Shown here: piece after piece, positions 50,401-61,458 of the stretch | Numbering within the stretch: the stretch's first letter is position 1 | How the letters are laid out: each line of letters opens with the position of its first letter | Assembly (NCBI RefSeq): GCF_000350225.1 | Contig: NW_005179030.1 | Location: forward strand, 1 to 64,000 | Direction: 5' to 3' | Source: Chondrus crispus | Lineage: Eukaryota > Rhodophyta > Florideophyceae > Gigartinales > Gigartinaceae | DNA: 64,000 nucleotides | Notes under the pieces: model-generated | What the model was told of the DNA's origin: nothing | Databases searched by the model: none | What the model saw: the letters and a program-made list of their open reading frames with translations, nothing else | Program-made: the position numbers and the translations under genes

Positions 50401-51640
50401 TCCTTTAGACCCCTTCTCCCTCGACTCAAAGATAACCCACTCGTCCGTCTGACGCACCCCCATGTCCACAGTGGAGGACAGTAGTCTGCACCTCCTTTCC
50501 CTGTTGCCCCCCACAGTATCAGCGAGAATAGCCCACTTGCGCGGGATATTCGGGTGTATAGCATTTGCGACCGACACAGCTTGATCGGTAGGCCTGCACA
50601 CGCGACTGCGGAACCACGCTTGTTCCTCCACTTACCCCCTTTCCAATGCGTTCCGCTCTCCCATTGATGCTGCCGTCTGGTTGCCACCAAAAACTTCCTC
50701 AATCACCCACAGCCCTTCAACCAGCCGTCGGCCATTTCAGCCCTTTTCCAACGACTCGAAGTACGCCTCCCCGGGAAGCTCTGCCTTAATCTCATCGTCG
50801 TGCGCGGTCACTCGTAGAGCACACGTCTTCCGGACTCCGTCCCGTCTCACGGCGTTCGCTACATACTTATATATTTTCCTAATCTAACTAATGTCACCTG
50901 GTTGGCCATCAACATCGTGCATCCATTTTCCTTTTTTCTTCCTGTAAGTGGACAACTTGGTTCACCTTCCTCATTCTCTTTGGGGCCCTGGACGTTGCCC
51001 GGGGCTGTGTCTTCGACATCAAAAAATATAAACAAAAAGAAACAGAACTGAAGCAAAGAAAAGGAATAGAAAATAAAAGAGAGGTCTTCGTTATGACCCG
51101 GCGAGAATCCCGCGACGCGGGTGTCGGCCGTAACTTTGTCGAAGGCGGAATTGATCTCGAAGATTATCGCCTCTTCAACGTCCTCCTTGGGCTCCTCGTA
51201 AACTTGCGGACCGACCTCCGCGGTACGGGGTCGTGTCCCCAACATCTCAAAAATAAAATAAAATAGGACAACACAAAAGCAATCACAAATAAAACAAAAA
51301 CGAGACCAAACTGTTATGAAGGTAAGAGTGAAAAAGGTGGATTGTCCAGTCCATGTCCTCGTTCTTCCAGCGTTTTTTCTTCGCTTGGCACCCCGTTACG
51401 CGACTTCCGACCTGAGTATCTCATCACGACGCTCATCCTACTCGTGCGTGCGCTGCTTCTACTCGCCGGGGGGGCTATCTGAAGGCCCCTCATTTGGTTT
51501 GTTCCATCTCATCGTTCCCCTTTTCTTGACCCTCAGATCGGCTCGCTCTGCCCAGGGCGGATTACCGCACTGACACTGACATGTGAGATTCTTGGTTACC
51601 CCTATCCTGATTGCGCTTGTGCGACCTGCGCGGGCAAGGA
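47464..51640. other. Long non-coding part of Chromo-1
   Basis: About 4.2 kb between the antisense frame and the chromodomain. It starts with a 44-bp tandem repeat (47655-47984). The rest is pyrimidine-rich on the plus strand (purine-rich in element sense), with no frame showing a domain. Two AAAATAAA-rich stretches at 51020-51085 and 51246-51300 follow similar CGGGGC/GGGGTCGTGTC phrases and may be a diverged duplication. Confidence 0.5.
47655..47984. repeat. 44-bp tandem repeat, seven copies and a part
   Basis: Units begin CACTTTCCTTCTCTTTTCCT and continue CGTTACCGTCTCCCTTCTGT, at 47655, 47699, 47743, 47787, 47831, 47875, 47919 and 47963 (partial). They are nearly identical, differing mainly at TTATC/TGATC. 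Strongly pyrimidine-rich on plus. Confidence 0.95.
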
Positions 51641-51645
51641 TAGTC

Positions 51646-51801
51646 TTTCCGTCGGAAGTACGTGACGGCCGCGCTGCGGGGCAATTGCTCGATGGGTTCC
51701 CACGTTGCGTCCTTGAGGGTATACCCATACCATCTCACTTTGAGAATTAATTTCTCCCCGTCGTAGCCGTGGTCCACGATCTTGTCGATCACATACTTCT
51801 G
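51646..51801 (-). pseudogene. Chromo-1 chromodomain
   Basis: KYVIDKIVDHGYDGEKL followed by LKVRWYGYTLKDATWEPIEQL is a chromodomain: a beta-strand start, the W-x-G-Y core and the T-W-E-P turn. Chromoviruses carry it at the C-terminus of integrase, where it is thought to steer insertion to marked chromatin. It lies in a longer Glu/Gly-rich frame (51562-52137). Confidence 0.9.
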
Positions 51802-52127
51802 ACTCCTGGCTCCTTCTTCCTGCGTGTCCAACTGTCCTTCCCCCTTCCGAAGAGTCAGTGACCCCTCCTCACCCTGTCCTTCCGAACCTTCCATCTCTTG
51901 TAGACCGGGCGGGGTTCCCGTAGCTTCCTGATTTATCAACGGTCCGTCATCCATCCTATCTTTCGTTTGCGCGGCGGGTCCTTCTCGTTTTCCTCCTGTG
52001 TTGAGAAATTGTAGCGCTTGTCGTAGCCCGACTATCGGCGTGTAGTCCATGGGACTAGGGCCTAATTCGACTCTATCTCGCGACACGCGCTCTTCCTGGT
52101 CGCCGATGGATATGACGACCGTATTTT

Positions 52128-52757
52128 TGTCGTGCACTGAGGGGGAAGGGGTGGGATCCCCCTCTGGCAGAGCGCGCGCTTTCGGGGGCGTGTGTAGGGG
52201 GTTATCGGGAGACCACCCGTAAGGGACCGGTACGGGGCCGGGCGCGAAGCGCAGTAGAGAAAGTAAGGGAAAAAGTGGGAAAACAGAGCCCAGGAGGGGC
52301 GGAGCGGTAGGGACAGCTGTGGCGCGGAGAGCCGGGCGTGGCGGGACGACGCGCGCGGTACAGACAGGAGAGAATCGGGACGTAGATGGCTCGCGGAGTA
52401 CCGTCGTGGGACGGGGACCGACGCGAGGCTACGACTCCGTTCCAGAAACCTGAGTTGTAGACCCAAAGCTTCGTGAGGATTTACTTAGGGTCGGACGTCG
52501 GCTATATACTAGCCGACGTCGGAGCTATAATTAATTAAACTAAAAGAAACTAAATTAAAACGACGGCGGCGACGACCGGAGAAACTCCCCTTGGGGAGGT
52601 ATGACACCCACTACACGTGGGGGGTGACACCTGTACACAGGAGCCTTGACGCCTGGTTACACGTGGCGCGCGGTACGCGTGTGTCCCGGAGAAGGAGTCG
52701 TGCTGGCCGGGGACAGGTGTCCCCTGGGGAAAGGAAAAGGTGGGTCAGTGCACTACA
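52128..52757. mobile_element. Solo LTR inserted between integrase and chromodomain of Chromo-1
   Basis: A 630-bp unit starts TGTCGTGCACTG and ends CAGTGCACTACA, 12-bp inverted ends with one mismatch, of the same TGTAGTGC type as the Chromo LTRs. Flanks ATTTT (left) and ATTCT (right) look like a slightly diverged 5-bp target duplication. Inside are a hairpin around CGACGTCGGCTATATA (about 52493-52522) and an AATTAATTAAACTAAA tract, reminiscent of the AT-rich part of the Chromo-1 LTR. It is therefore a solo LTR of a related chromovirus. Confidence 0.65.
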
Positions 52758-52759
52758 AT

Positions 52760-53930
52760 TCTCAGTTGACTCCTTCACTTGATATGGACCTGTAGCCACT
52801 TGTACCAACTTATGTTTCGGCTCGGTTGCCGTGCCTTGCTCTTTCCGAAGGAAAACGTATGATCCTGAAGGGATGTCATACTTCGACTTGCGGAGCCTTG
52901 CGTCGAAATTTCGCTTGTAGCGCGCTTGTTCTTTCCGCAAGCTCTTACCAGCGCCTTTCATCAGGCTTTCCAACCACGACTGCCATTTCAGGTAGTATGC
53001 TCGTGACGAGCTAAAGTTCTCCAAAGTTGGTTGCGCTTGTAACGCAATGCTTCTCGGCGCCCGAGCTAACACCAGCTCGAAGGGCGCAATGTTCGTAGTT
53101 CGGTGAACTTGTGTGTTGTATGCGAACGTAACGGCGTCGCTAAATAGGTCCCAGTCCTTGGGATGCTCTCCAACATATTTTCGCAACGCGGAAGTTAGCG
53201 TGCGGTTAAACCTCTCAACCTGGCCGTTGGCTTGCGGGTGGTACGTAGTCGTGAACACATTGCGTATGCCAAGAATTCCGCAGACATTCTGAAAGAACCG
53301 GGCCGTGAACTGTGTTCCATTGTCGGACAGCAGCTTGACCGGCGGTCCGTACACGAATACCCAATGGTGAACGAAGGCTTGTGCAATGTGTGCAGCTGAT
53401 ATCTTCTTCAACGGTACGGTTCGTACCAGTTTCGAGTATCGATCGCTGATCACGAGAATGTGCCGATTTCCTCGTTTAGTTGTAATTAGCTCGCCGAGAA
53501 TGTCGATGGCGACAAACTCCAGCGGAGCTTTGGGCGTGAACAGCTTCATTTCCTTCGTGTTTCTTCTTAACTTCACCCTTTTCCGCGCGCATGCGGCGCA
53601 ATTCTTCGCGACTGCGTAGCAGTTTAGGGCCATCGTAGGCCAATAAAAATATCTTCTCATTGTCTTGTAAAGTTTCCTGCCTTCCGGGTGGCCTGCCAAT
53701 TTTGCGTAGTGGCTCAACCCTAGGACGCGGTCCCTTAACGATTGTGGTATCACCACTTGTACAAACTCTGCCGCAGTATGGCATAGAGTTCCTTCGAGTT
53801 CCTCGGTCTCCGTGCTGAACGTTCTCACCTTTCCGGCGTCCATTTCTTCCTTGATGCAGTTGCAGAAGGGGTCGACGGCTTGCTCGCGAATGAGCTCCTC
53901 CGGAGTGAAAGCTTGTAATTGATCGAGGCG
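52760..53930 (-). pseudogene. Chromo-1 integrase
   Basis: The zinc region (HYAKLAGHPEGRKLY, then NCAACARKRV) is followed by the catalytic core: AIDILGELITTKRGNRH (Asp), LLSDNGTQFTARF (Asp) and YHPQANGQVERFNRTL (Glu). The WDLFSDAVTFAYNTQVH block is typical of Gypsy integrases. Confidence 0.92.
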
Positions 53931-53959
53931 CTCAGGGGCAGTCCCCCCCTCAAGAGCAA

Positions 53960-55402
53960 GGATGTCGTCTAACCCGTCAAAACTGTCCTCGTCGTCCACC
54001 GTTCCCTCGGCCGGCTCGGCCATAAAGCATGGAATTTCGTCGTCGACTTCGTCGACGGTTTCTCCTGCGGTCCATAATCTTGACAGGGCATGGGCTTGGC
54101 TGTTCGCCTGCCCTTCTTGTACTTGATTTCGAAATCAAAATCCGAGAGGCGGAGCCTCCATCGGATTAATCTCCCGCTGGGGTCCGTTACGTTCATCAAT
54201 CACCTCAATGAGGCATGGTCGGTATGCACAATGAAGTGCTCGCCATATAGATATCGTCTTAAAGTCTGTACGGCTCAAATTACCGCTAGACATTCTTTTT
54301 CTGAAACGGAGTGGTTTCTCTCGGCTGCAGATAACGTTCTTGAAAAGAACCCGATGGGTTTACGTTGCGCATCCGGATGTGTCTAAAATAATGCAGCGCC
54401 GATTTGATAGTCGCTTGCATCGGTGTCTACCGAGTATGGTAGGTTCTTCTTCGGAAGCGCCAACACCGGTGGCGCCAAGATAGCGTCCTTGAGCTTATGA
54501 AAAGCTTTCTTGCACGGTTCGTTGAATCCTTCCAACTGGACCGGTTGTCCCTTCTTCAACAATTGATTGAGCGGATGCGCCATTTTCGCATAATGCGGAA
54601 CGAATCTGCGGTAGACATTGCAAAATCCCAAGAAGCTCCTGAGCTGGGTCTGCGATTGAGGGTACCTCGCTTGTTCCAATGCGACGGTTCGCGCAGCGTC
54701 CACTTCCAATGTACCTGGCCGAACGACATGGCCCAGGTACTTGATCTCTTCGACGAAAAATTCACACTTGCGAAGCTTGAGCTTCACACCTGCCTTCTCA
54801 AATGCAGAAAGTATTTCATCCACGTGCACGATGTGCTCCTCCCACGACTTGCTAAAAATTATTATGTCGTCCAGATACACCAAACAGCACTTCCAACGGA
54901 ACGGAGTGAGCAGGGTATCCATTGCTCTCTGAAACGTCGCTGGCGCGTTAGTTAGCCCGAAGGGCATTCTTGAGAAGCGATACAGTCCTGAGTGACACGA
55001 AAATGCGGTCTTGTCGCGGTCGCGCTCAGGGATAGGCATCTGCCAATATCCCGAGATCGCGTCCAACGCGGAGAAAACCTTGGCGCCACCAAGCGAGTCC
55101 AGGCACTCATCCATGCGCGGTAAGGGGTACGTGTCCTTCACCGTCACTGCGTTCAACCTGCGGTAGTCTACGCAAAAACGCATTGACCCGTCCGGCTTGG
55201 GCACCAGCAACACGGGCGACGCCCATTCTGACTGCGCTGGTTCTATCACTCCTGCTTCTAACATCTTCTGTACTTTTGCGTCCTCGACCTCCCGAGCCTT
55301 TGGACCGGCTCGGTAGGGAGCTTGTGCAATTGGCCTTGTATCCGGGGCCAGTTCAATCTGATGGACCGTGGTGTTGATCTCACCAAGGGTCCCATCCCAC
55401 AT
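53960..55402 (-). pseudogene. Chromo-1 reverse transcriptase and RNase H
   Basis: RT blocks in order: RFCVDYRRLNAVTVKDTYP, MDECLDSLGGAKVFSALD, SGLYRFSRMPFGLTNAPATF, CLVYLDDIIIFSKSWEEH. RNase H follows with VDTDASDYQIGAALF. This is the chromoviral arrangement with RNase H before integrase. Broken a few times. Confidence 0.92.
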
Positions 55403-56690
55403 GCGGGAATACTTTTCAACATTCGTCGGAATCTTTCGCGCAGCCGGTCCGGCACGTGGCTCAGGTCGAGTTCCTCCACGTCCGGCGGGGGAGGCTCAAT
55501 CCGCCGCTCCGGCTTCGTAGTTGCCGTCGCGGAGAGCCTTTTCTCCCGTTCTCCTTGTTGTTCCTCGCGATCTTGATCCGACGGTTCGCATCTTGTCTCG
55601 CCCGTAGGCGTCTTGGTGGAATTAGGAAAATTTTCCTTCTTCGTTTCTTGAATTCCGAGAACTTCACCAATGGTGGTTTTGCTCTCGAGCGCGGCTCTCG
55701 GGTGCGGTAATAATTCTGCCACCACTTGGCCTTTTTGCACCCTGACAGGGTACGCCCTAAAATTTGCAACGAGTAAACGAAATGGCCGGTCGGGCTCAAC
55801 CTGAACGACACTATTCGTGCACGTCAACCCGTGCCTTTCGTACAACGACGAGTACGGCTGAACCACAACCAAGCCCGCCCTCTTCGAGGTGCATTCCACG
55901 ACGCGTTGCGTCCCTAGCTCGATGGTCATGGCTCTTGCCACTTTTACCTTAGGGGAAATTCGCTCCACCTTTCCATCATTCTCGTCCTCGCCCGGGACGA
56001 GATTCTTCTTTTCTCTTCTCGTCGAGAACCGTCTAACTATCGGAACCTCCGAGAAATCCGCCAACTCAACCGTCTTCTTCCTTGGATAAATGGCTTCCAA
56101 AAACCGGTCACAGTAGACCGCGCCTAGAATTAGCGGGACGGCTAGTTTTTCGCATACAATAAACTCGGCTGCGGGCAAAAATTTTCCAAGCCTCACAGGA
56201 ATTCTAATCGTGCCGAGAGTCCGAAATGGCCTATTGTTCGCGTCGCCAATGTCTTGGGTCGGTCCGTAGGACACTAGAGATTCCATTCCAGCCGAGAGTT
56301 CCGCTTTTCGCACAAGGTTCGGTCCCGCGCCGGTGTCTAAAACAGACAACACCCGGCTCATCAATCCGATTGTGGGTCCGATGTCCGCGTAGATTTTGTA
56401 GTTTTTTCGCGCAAGAACCAAAATCTTCTCGGGACACTCCCTTCGCTTAACCCTGTACCAGAGTCTCCGAACTTCTTCCAGCGGATAATCTCGGGCTCGG
56501 CTCAGAATTTTCTTAACTTGAGCTGGCCCTTTGGGCTTATCCACCAATCCAACAACCTCCTCATCGGGGTCTGATTTTTCTCTTAGAGACTGGGAACGGG
56601 GCTGAGCCCCGGGCACAGTACGTCGACCCTGTGCCTCTCGCGACTCATGCCAGATTCCCCTCTCTAGTTTTTCTGCCGCTGCGGGATCCT
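55403..56690 (-). pseudogene. Chromo-1 protease region
   Basis: A retropepsin block SVLDTGAGPNLVRKAEL (near 56330) is followed by a KLAVPLILGAVYCDRFLEAIY block (near 56120), the usual ILG partner of aspartic proteases, and a linker to RT with VPDRLRERF. Encoded on minus between gag and RT. Confidence 0.85.
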
Positions 56691-58949
56691 TCTCACATCC
56701 GACGGCGCGGGCCCTCTGAAGGGTTGGTTCGGCCCCGGCGTTGAAGCACTCGGCGTGCTCGCCGTCTGCGAATCGAACCAATTCTTGACCTTCAGGTAAC
56801 TCGTCGAGGGTATCCCTAACCTCTCCATCGGAGACAACGCCTCATAATTTTCCAAAACTCGGTGCATTTCCCGGAGGGAAAGAATGCACGTTGGCGCGAC
56901 GTGCCCCTTTTCGTAACAATGATAGCACACCAGTCCGTGCGTCTTGACGGGATATTGCGGCCTAGGTCCTCCGCGGGCCGGCGGCCTTCCTTGACGTTGC
57001 GGCCTTCCCATCCAGCCTGGCCTTCCAAACGTCGTACCCTTGTCTTCCATCGGATTGCGCGGCGCCGGCGTGTGGCCGCGCCCCCGAAACATTATCACGT
57101 TATCCGTGGGCTCTGAAAACGACTCCGTCGTGTATGCAGGCGTCGGTAAAGTTGACGACCCGCTTGCCCCGTAGTCCTCGTGTCCGTAGCCCTCCGATGG
57201 CTCAATGAACTCGCCTTCGGCTACCAACGCGCCCTCGTAGTGATTTTTGCTACTTCCGTGCGCACCGCGCTCATCTGACGCGGAACTTGACTCGGCTTAT
57301 TGGACGGCGGCGTGACTTTTGCGACCGGGATAAGAAGCTCTCGGCTTTTTACCTGCCCTGATCGTCGACGGCGTCTGGATTGTGACCTTCTTGGTCTTGT
57401 TGTCCTTGGCGCGGCTCTCCGAGCTATGCGTTTTTGCGTAATTCACTAGTCTCAAAAACGAAACGTCCCGATTGTCTTGCCGGTATTGAGATACCATCGG
57501 CTTGATACTCGAATCGAGTCCTTCAATAAACATCGTCATTTGTTCTTCCATCGAGTATACGTTTCCACATCGATTGCTCGCGTCCGTCAGACGGATATAA
57601 AATTCCATCTCATCTTGAGACGGTCTTTGCTGAACCTCTCGCAATGCGAGCACTGCTTGACGGATCGCCTCGTCGGTTGCGAAACTCCTTAACAACCACT
57701 GTACGGCCTCCGGCCAAACGGATACCTTTCCGTGGTGGGACCCGGCCGTCTGAGACACCGAAGTGTACTGTCTCAGGGCGATGCCGCTTAGAAATTCGAG
57801 CAACAAGCGGATCGCTTGCCCCTCGTTCAGTTCTTGAGTATCAAACTCTTAAACTAATTTTGCCAAAAAATCCAACACAAGGACTCCGTCCTCACCTGTG
57901 AACGTGTTGTCCTTCTTCACCTTAGGCGGAATATCTCTCCTGATTTTTCGCACGGCGGTCCGCCGGGAACTTGACGAATATGTCTGTGGGTTCCGCAAGC
58001 GGTACGTTCGGTACGAAAGTAATTTCTTGAAGATGTAGTTGGTCCGATTCAGCTCCTCCAACTCCTCCCATCGCGGCCCGCGCCGCGTTGCGACATCTTC
58101 GGGCTCCGCGTCCTTGTCTCTCCGCGAGGCGGACGAAGTGATTACGCCCCGTCTGGAGGTAATTTTCTTGCCCTGCGAAATTCCTTTTCCTTCCTCTGAA
58201 CGATGTTCGGCATCGCTGGCATGGTTCGACGAACTGTCGTCACCATCTTCGGAGAGGCCATTCGACTCGGCCGTTGAGTCCTGGCCCTCCGGCTCGTCAC
58301 TACAGTGACTCTTGTTCCGGCGTCACAGATTCCTCTTCGAAGTCTTCGACTTGGAACTCCGCTGTACAGCGGCCTTGTCCTTCTTCGATCGACGGTCGCC
58401 TTCTCGACCCCTGGGGAGCGGCTCTTGCCCGGCGACCTGTTCAAGGTCCTTGAGACGATGAGCGGTGCGGTCAAACCGGTCGTCGGTACTGCTTCTACAT
58501 TTACCTAAGGACTCCAAAGCTTGATTCGCGTCGCGCCTTGCGTCCTTGACCGAAATTTTTAACGAAGCTAGGACCTCTGGCTCCAGACCGTCGGTCGCCT
58601 CACCTCGCTCCTTCTCGACGAGATCCACTCAAGCCGGTAGCTCTCCTAAAACGGCGTGGAACTCGGAGGCTTGCAACTCCAGTTGCCTCCGGACGAGGGC
58701 TAATTCAGCCTCGAGATTTTTCGTCATCTCTTGGCGAATTTCCTCGCCCATCTTCTCGAACCTGTAGGATGAGGTATCCTTGTCGGCTTCAATCCCCGTC
58801 GGGGATTCTTGACCTTCGGGATCCGTGGCCGTATTGGCCTGGCTTCGGGTGCGAGGACCTCGCGGGATCCTCGACGCCCTTGCTGATCTGACTCTGCTCG
58901 CCCCGGGACCGAGGTCCCCGGGTGCGCTGGTCGACATGGTTCGTTTCAA
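56664..58949 (-). pseudogene. Chromo-1 gag region
   Basis: The N-terminal part is an Arg/Ser-rich leader with a predicted coiled coil (EEIRQEMTKNLEAELALVRRQ, near 58700). The capsid-like middle reads QWLLRSFATDEAIRQAVLAL (near 57650). A CCHC knuckle CYHCYEKGHVAPTC (near 56920) lies close to the protease. Broken a few times. Confidence 0.8.
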
Positions 58950-59087
58950 AAAAAAGAATCTAACTTAACACAAAGAAAAAAATAGAAAACGCTACAGCAC
59001 CTGAATAAACTTACGTCGCAGAAAAAACTCCTGTAGTTCGTTTCAGCTTACGCAGTTTCTAGGTCGGGTCTCCAGTACGCAAAAATT

Positions 59088-59103
59088 CTAGGTCGGGAGA
59101 CCA
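59088..59103 (-). promoter_or_regulatory. Chromo-1 primer-binding site
   Basis: Element-sense TGGTCTCCCGACCTAG begins four bases after the LTR end. It is complementary to a tRNA 3' end ...GGTCGGGAGACCA; the tRNA species is not identified. A near copy (TTCTAGGTCGGG) stands 32 bp away at 59057. Confidence 0.65.
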
Positions 59104-59107
59104 CTTT

Positions 59108-60151
59108 TGTAGTGCAATGTGCCTGGCAGGCCGCGAACACAGTCCCACGGTCAAACAAAAAGACGAAAAACAACAGCAAAAACAACAAATGCCGATGGCA
59201 CGCGCTACGGAGCGTTCGGGACTCCCTCTCCCCTTGTGTGGGCTTGCGGCCCACGGTAGCTCAACTCCGACGGGGGGGTAAGGAAAGATGCCCGGCCCGG
59301 GAGGAAAATGGTGGTAGAGACTTGTGAAGACTTGAGCGCTCGGCGAGTGCGGGTTGGGCTTGCCTACGAGAATGTAACTGCGGTTCGCTGGGTTGTAAGG
59401 CCAATGCTCGACGAGCGTCTTCAGCACCTTGGGTATAATTCAAGGTCTTCGACGGGGGCTTGCCCAGCACTACCCGACGGGATCGTAATTGTGTAGCAGC
59501 GCTACGACCGACGTGTTGCTCGATGGCTAAAAACACTCTCACCAGCGCGATCGCAATCGCGGTAGGTGGTACCAACTCTTTCTTATACAGTAAGACCTTC
59601 GACGGAGGCGTCGTCGCAACAGCCTTCCGGCGGAACTTGAAACAGTAGCAGCGCTACAGGACGTGTTGCCCGATGGCTAAAACACCTACACCGGATCGGT
59701 CGCAACCGACTCCAATGGAACCAACACAATTAAGGGAAAAATAGAGGTAGAGATAGAAATGAATAGGTAAATAAAGGAAAAAGAAAAGGAGACCCCCGAG
59801 CGCAAAGGATGCCGTAGGCTTAGGTAAATGGGAGCGTCTTGGTAGAGACGGACTTCGACCAAGGCGACATTCAACTCTGGCAACTCGGGTTACCTTTACT
59901 GACTTGGTGGTCAGAGGGCTAAGGTATATATCGCCCCGCTGGAGCCATTACAGTAGCTTGCAGCGCTAGATCCTAGATCTAATGTAGTGTCAGCTAAATT
60001 AATGCGAACTAATTAACTAAATAAACTAATATAATTAAAAACTAAAACTGTGCAATTATTCACACGTGTGTCCCCCAAACCCGGACTACTTTTCATATCC
60101 AAATATTTTCCTTTCTTTTCACCCCCCTTTCCAGGTGCGTATTGCACTACA
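59108..60151 (-). repeat. 5' LTR of Chromo-1
   Basis: 1044 bp with the same inverted ends as the left LTR. It contains internal near-repeats of AAGGTCTTCGACGG (about 59440 and 59591) with a nearby GTAGCAGCGCTAC-type phrase (59494 and 59645), which probably explain its greater length. Confidence 0.85.
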
Positions 60152-60237
60152 GAAGCACGGTTAGGGATTTACGGTTATCCGTATCCGTCCTCCTATCCGC
60201 GGATATCCTCAGCTTTATGGATATCCGCCCACCATCG
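60152..60237. other. Junction segment between Chromo-1 LTR and Chromo-2
   Basis: Eighty-six bases rich in TATCC/GGATA phrases (GTTATCCGTATCCGTCC, then GGATATCC twice). It belongs to neither element by similarity and may be a small insertion or filler DNA. Confidence 0.4.
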
Positions 60238-60489
60238 GTCTGGGCGGCCCAAATGACCGCCAAACATTCTTTTTCGGATACAGAATAATTCCTTTCGGCA
60301 GCAGCCAGCGTCCTCGAAAAGAACCCGATGGGTTTACGCTGTGCATCAGGATGCGTTTGCAAAAGCGCAGCCCCAATCTGATAATCGCTCGCATCGGTGT
60401 CCACTGAATACGGGAGGTCCTTCTTTGGCAACCCCAGCACCGGTGGTACTAAAATGGCGTCCTTGAGCTTATGGAAAGCTGCCTTGCAC

Positions 60490-61458
60490 GGTTAGTTGAA
60501 CTCCGCGATTTGGACCGGTTGTCCCTTCTTCAGCAGTTGGTTTAACGGATGCGCGATTTTCGCGTACTGTGGGACAAATCTTCGATACACGTTACACAAG
60601 CCGAGAAAGCTCCTCGGCTGTGTTTGTGTTTGAGGGTACCTCACTGGTTGCAAGGCCGCGGTGCGGGCGGCATCGACTTCTAAGGTGCCGGGCCGTACTA
60701 CATGGCCTAAATACTTGAATCTTTCGACAAAAAATTCGCACTTGAGCAGATTCAACTTGACTCCTGCTTTCTCCAGAACTGAGAGGATTTCGTCAACATG
60801 GATCCTGTGCTCTTCGCAAGACTTGCTGAATATAATGATGCCGTCCAAATAGACTGAGCAAGATTTCCAACGGAAAGGCGAGAGCAATATATCCATTGCT
60901 CTCTGAAACGTCGCTGGCGCATTTGTAAGCCCAAAGGGCATTCTTGCGAATCGATATAAACCGGAATGACATAAAAAGGCCATCTTGTCACGGTCATTCT
61001 TTGGAACTGGCATCTGCCAATATCCTGAAATGGCTTCCAACGCCGAAAAAACTTTGGGGTCACCCAGCGAGTCTAAACACTCGTCCATCCCTGGTAAGGT
61101 GTACGTAGCCCTCCCTAACTGTAACTGCATTCAATTTCCGATAGTCGACGCAGAAGCGCATGGATCCATCCGGTGTCGGAACCAGCAATACGGGCAATGC
61201 CCACTCTGATTGTGCCGGCTCAATAACTCCTGCTTTCAACATCTTCTGCACCTCCAATTCTTCAATCTCTCTGGCCTTCGGTCCGGCCCAGTAGGGAGCT
61301 TGCGCGATGGGGAGAGTCTCTGGGGTCAACTCAATCCGATGGACCGTGGTGTTGATCTCTCCGAGAGTCCCGTCCCACATGCGTGAGTACTTCTTCAACT
61401 CCTGACGGAATCTTTCGCGCAGCCGGTCCGGCACGTGGCTCAGGTCGAGTTCCTCCAC
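60490..61458 (-). pseudogene. Chromo-2 reverse transcriptase
   Basis: Blocks MRFCVDYRKLNAVTV, MDECLDSLGDPKVFSALE, GLYRFARMPFGLTNAPATF and IIIFSKSCEEHRIHVDEIL match the Chromo-1 RT. Confidence 0.88.

Larger units (their letters stand above)
44421..60151 (-). mobile_element. Chromo-1: giant Ty3/Gypsy chromovirus, about 15.7 kb, old and broken
   Basis: Two related LTRs (44421-45387 and 59108-60151) both start TGTAGTGCAAT and end ATTGCACTACA. The minus strand between them encodes gag, protease, reverse transcriptase, RNase H, integrase and a chromodomain, in Gypsy order. A primer-binding site lies next to the right LTR and a polypurine tract next to the left LTR, which fixes orientation and pairing. 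An additional plus-strand reading frame and about 4 kb of non-coding DNA lie between the chromodomain and the 3' LTR, making it unusually long. A solo LTR has inserted between integrase and chromodomain. It has perhaps five to ten breaks in gag-pol, and the LTRs differ clearly, so it is old. I see no target duplication. Confidence 0.85.

Noticed and set aside
48974-51573. Several 60-160 codon frames on both strands in the long non-coding part of Chromo-1
   Set aside because: No motif, no shared arrangement and codon content like the surrounding DNA.
44411-60160. Target-site duplication of Chromo-1
   Set aside because: Flanks CAATA and GAAGC do not match; the element is old or its surroundings have been rearranged.
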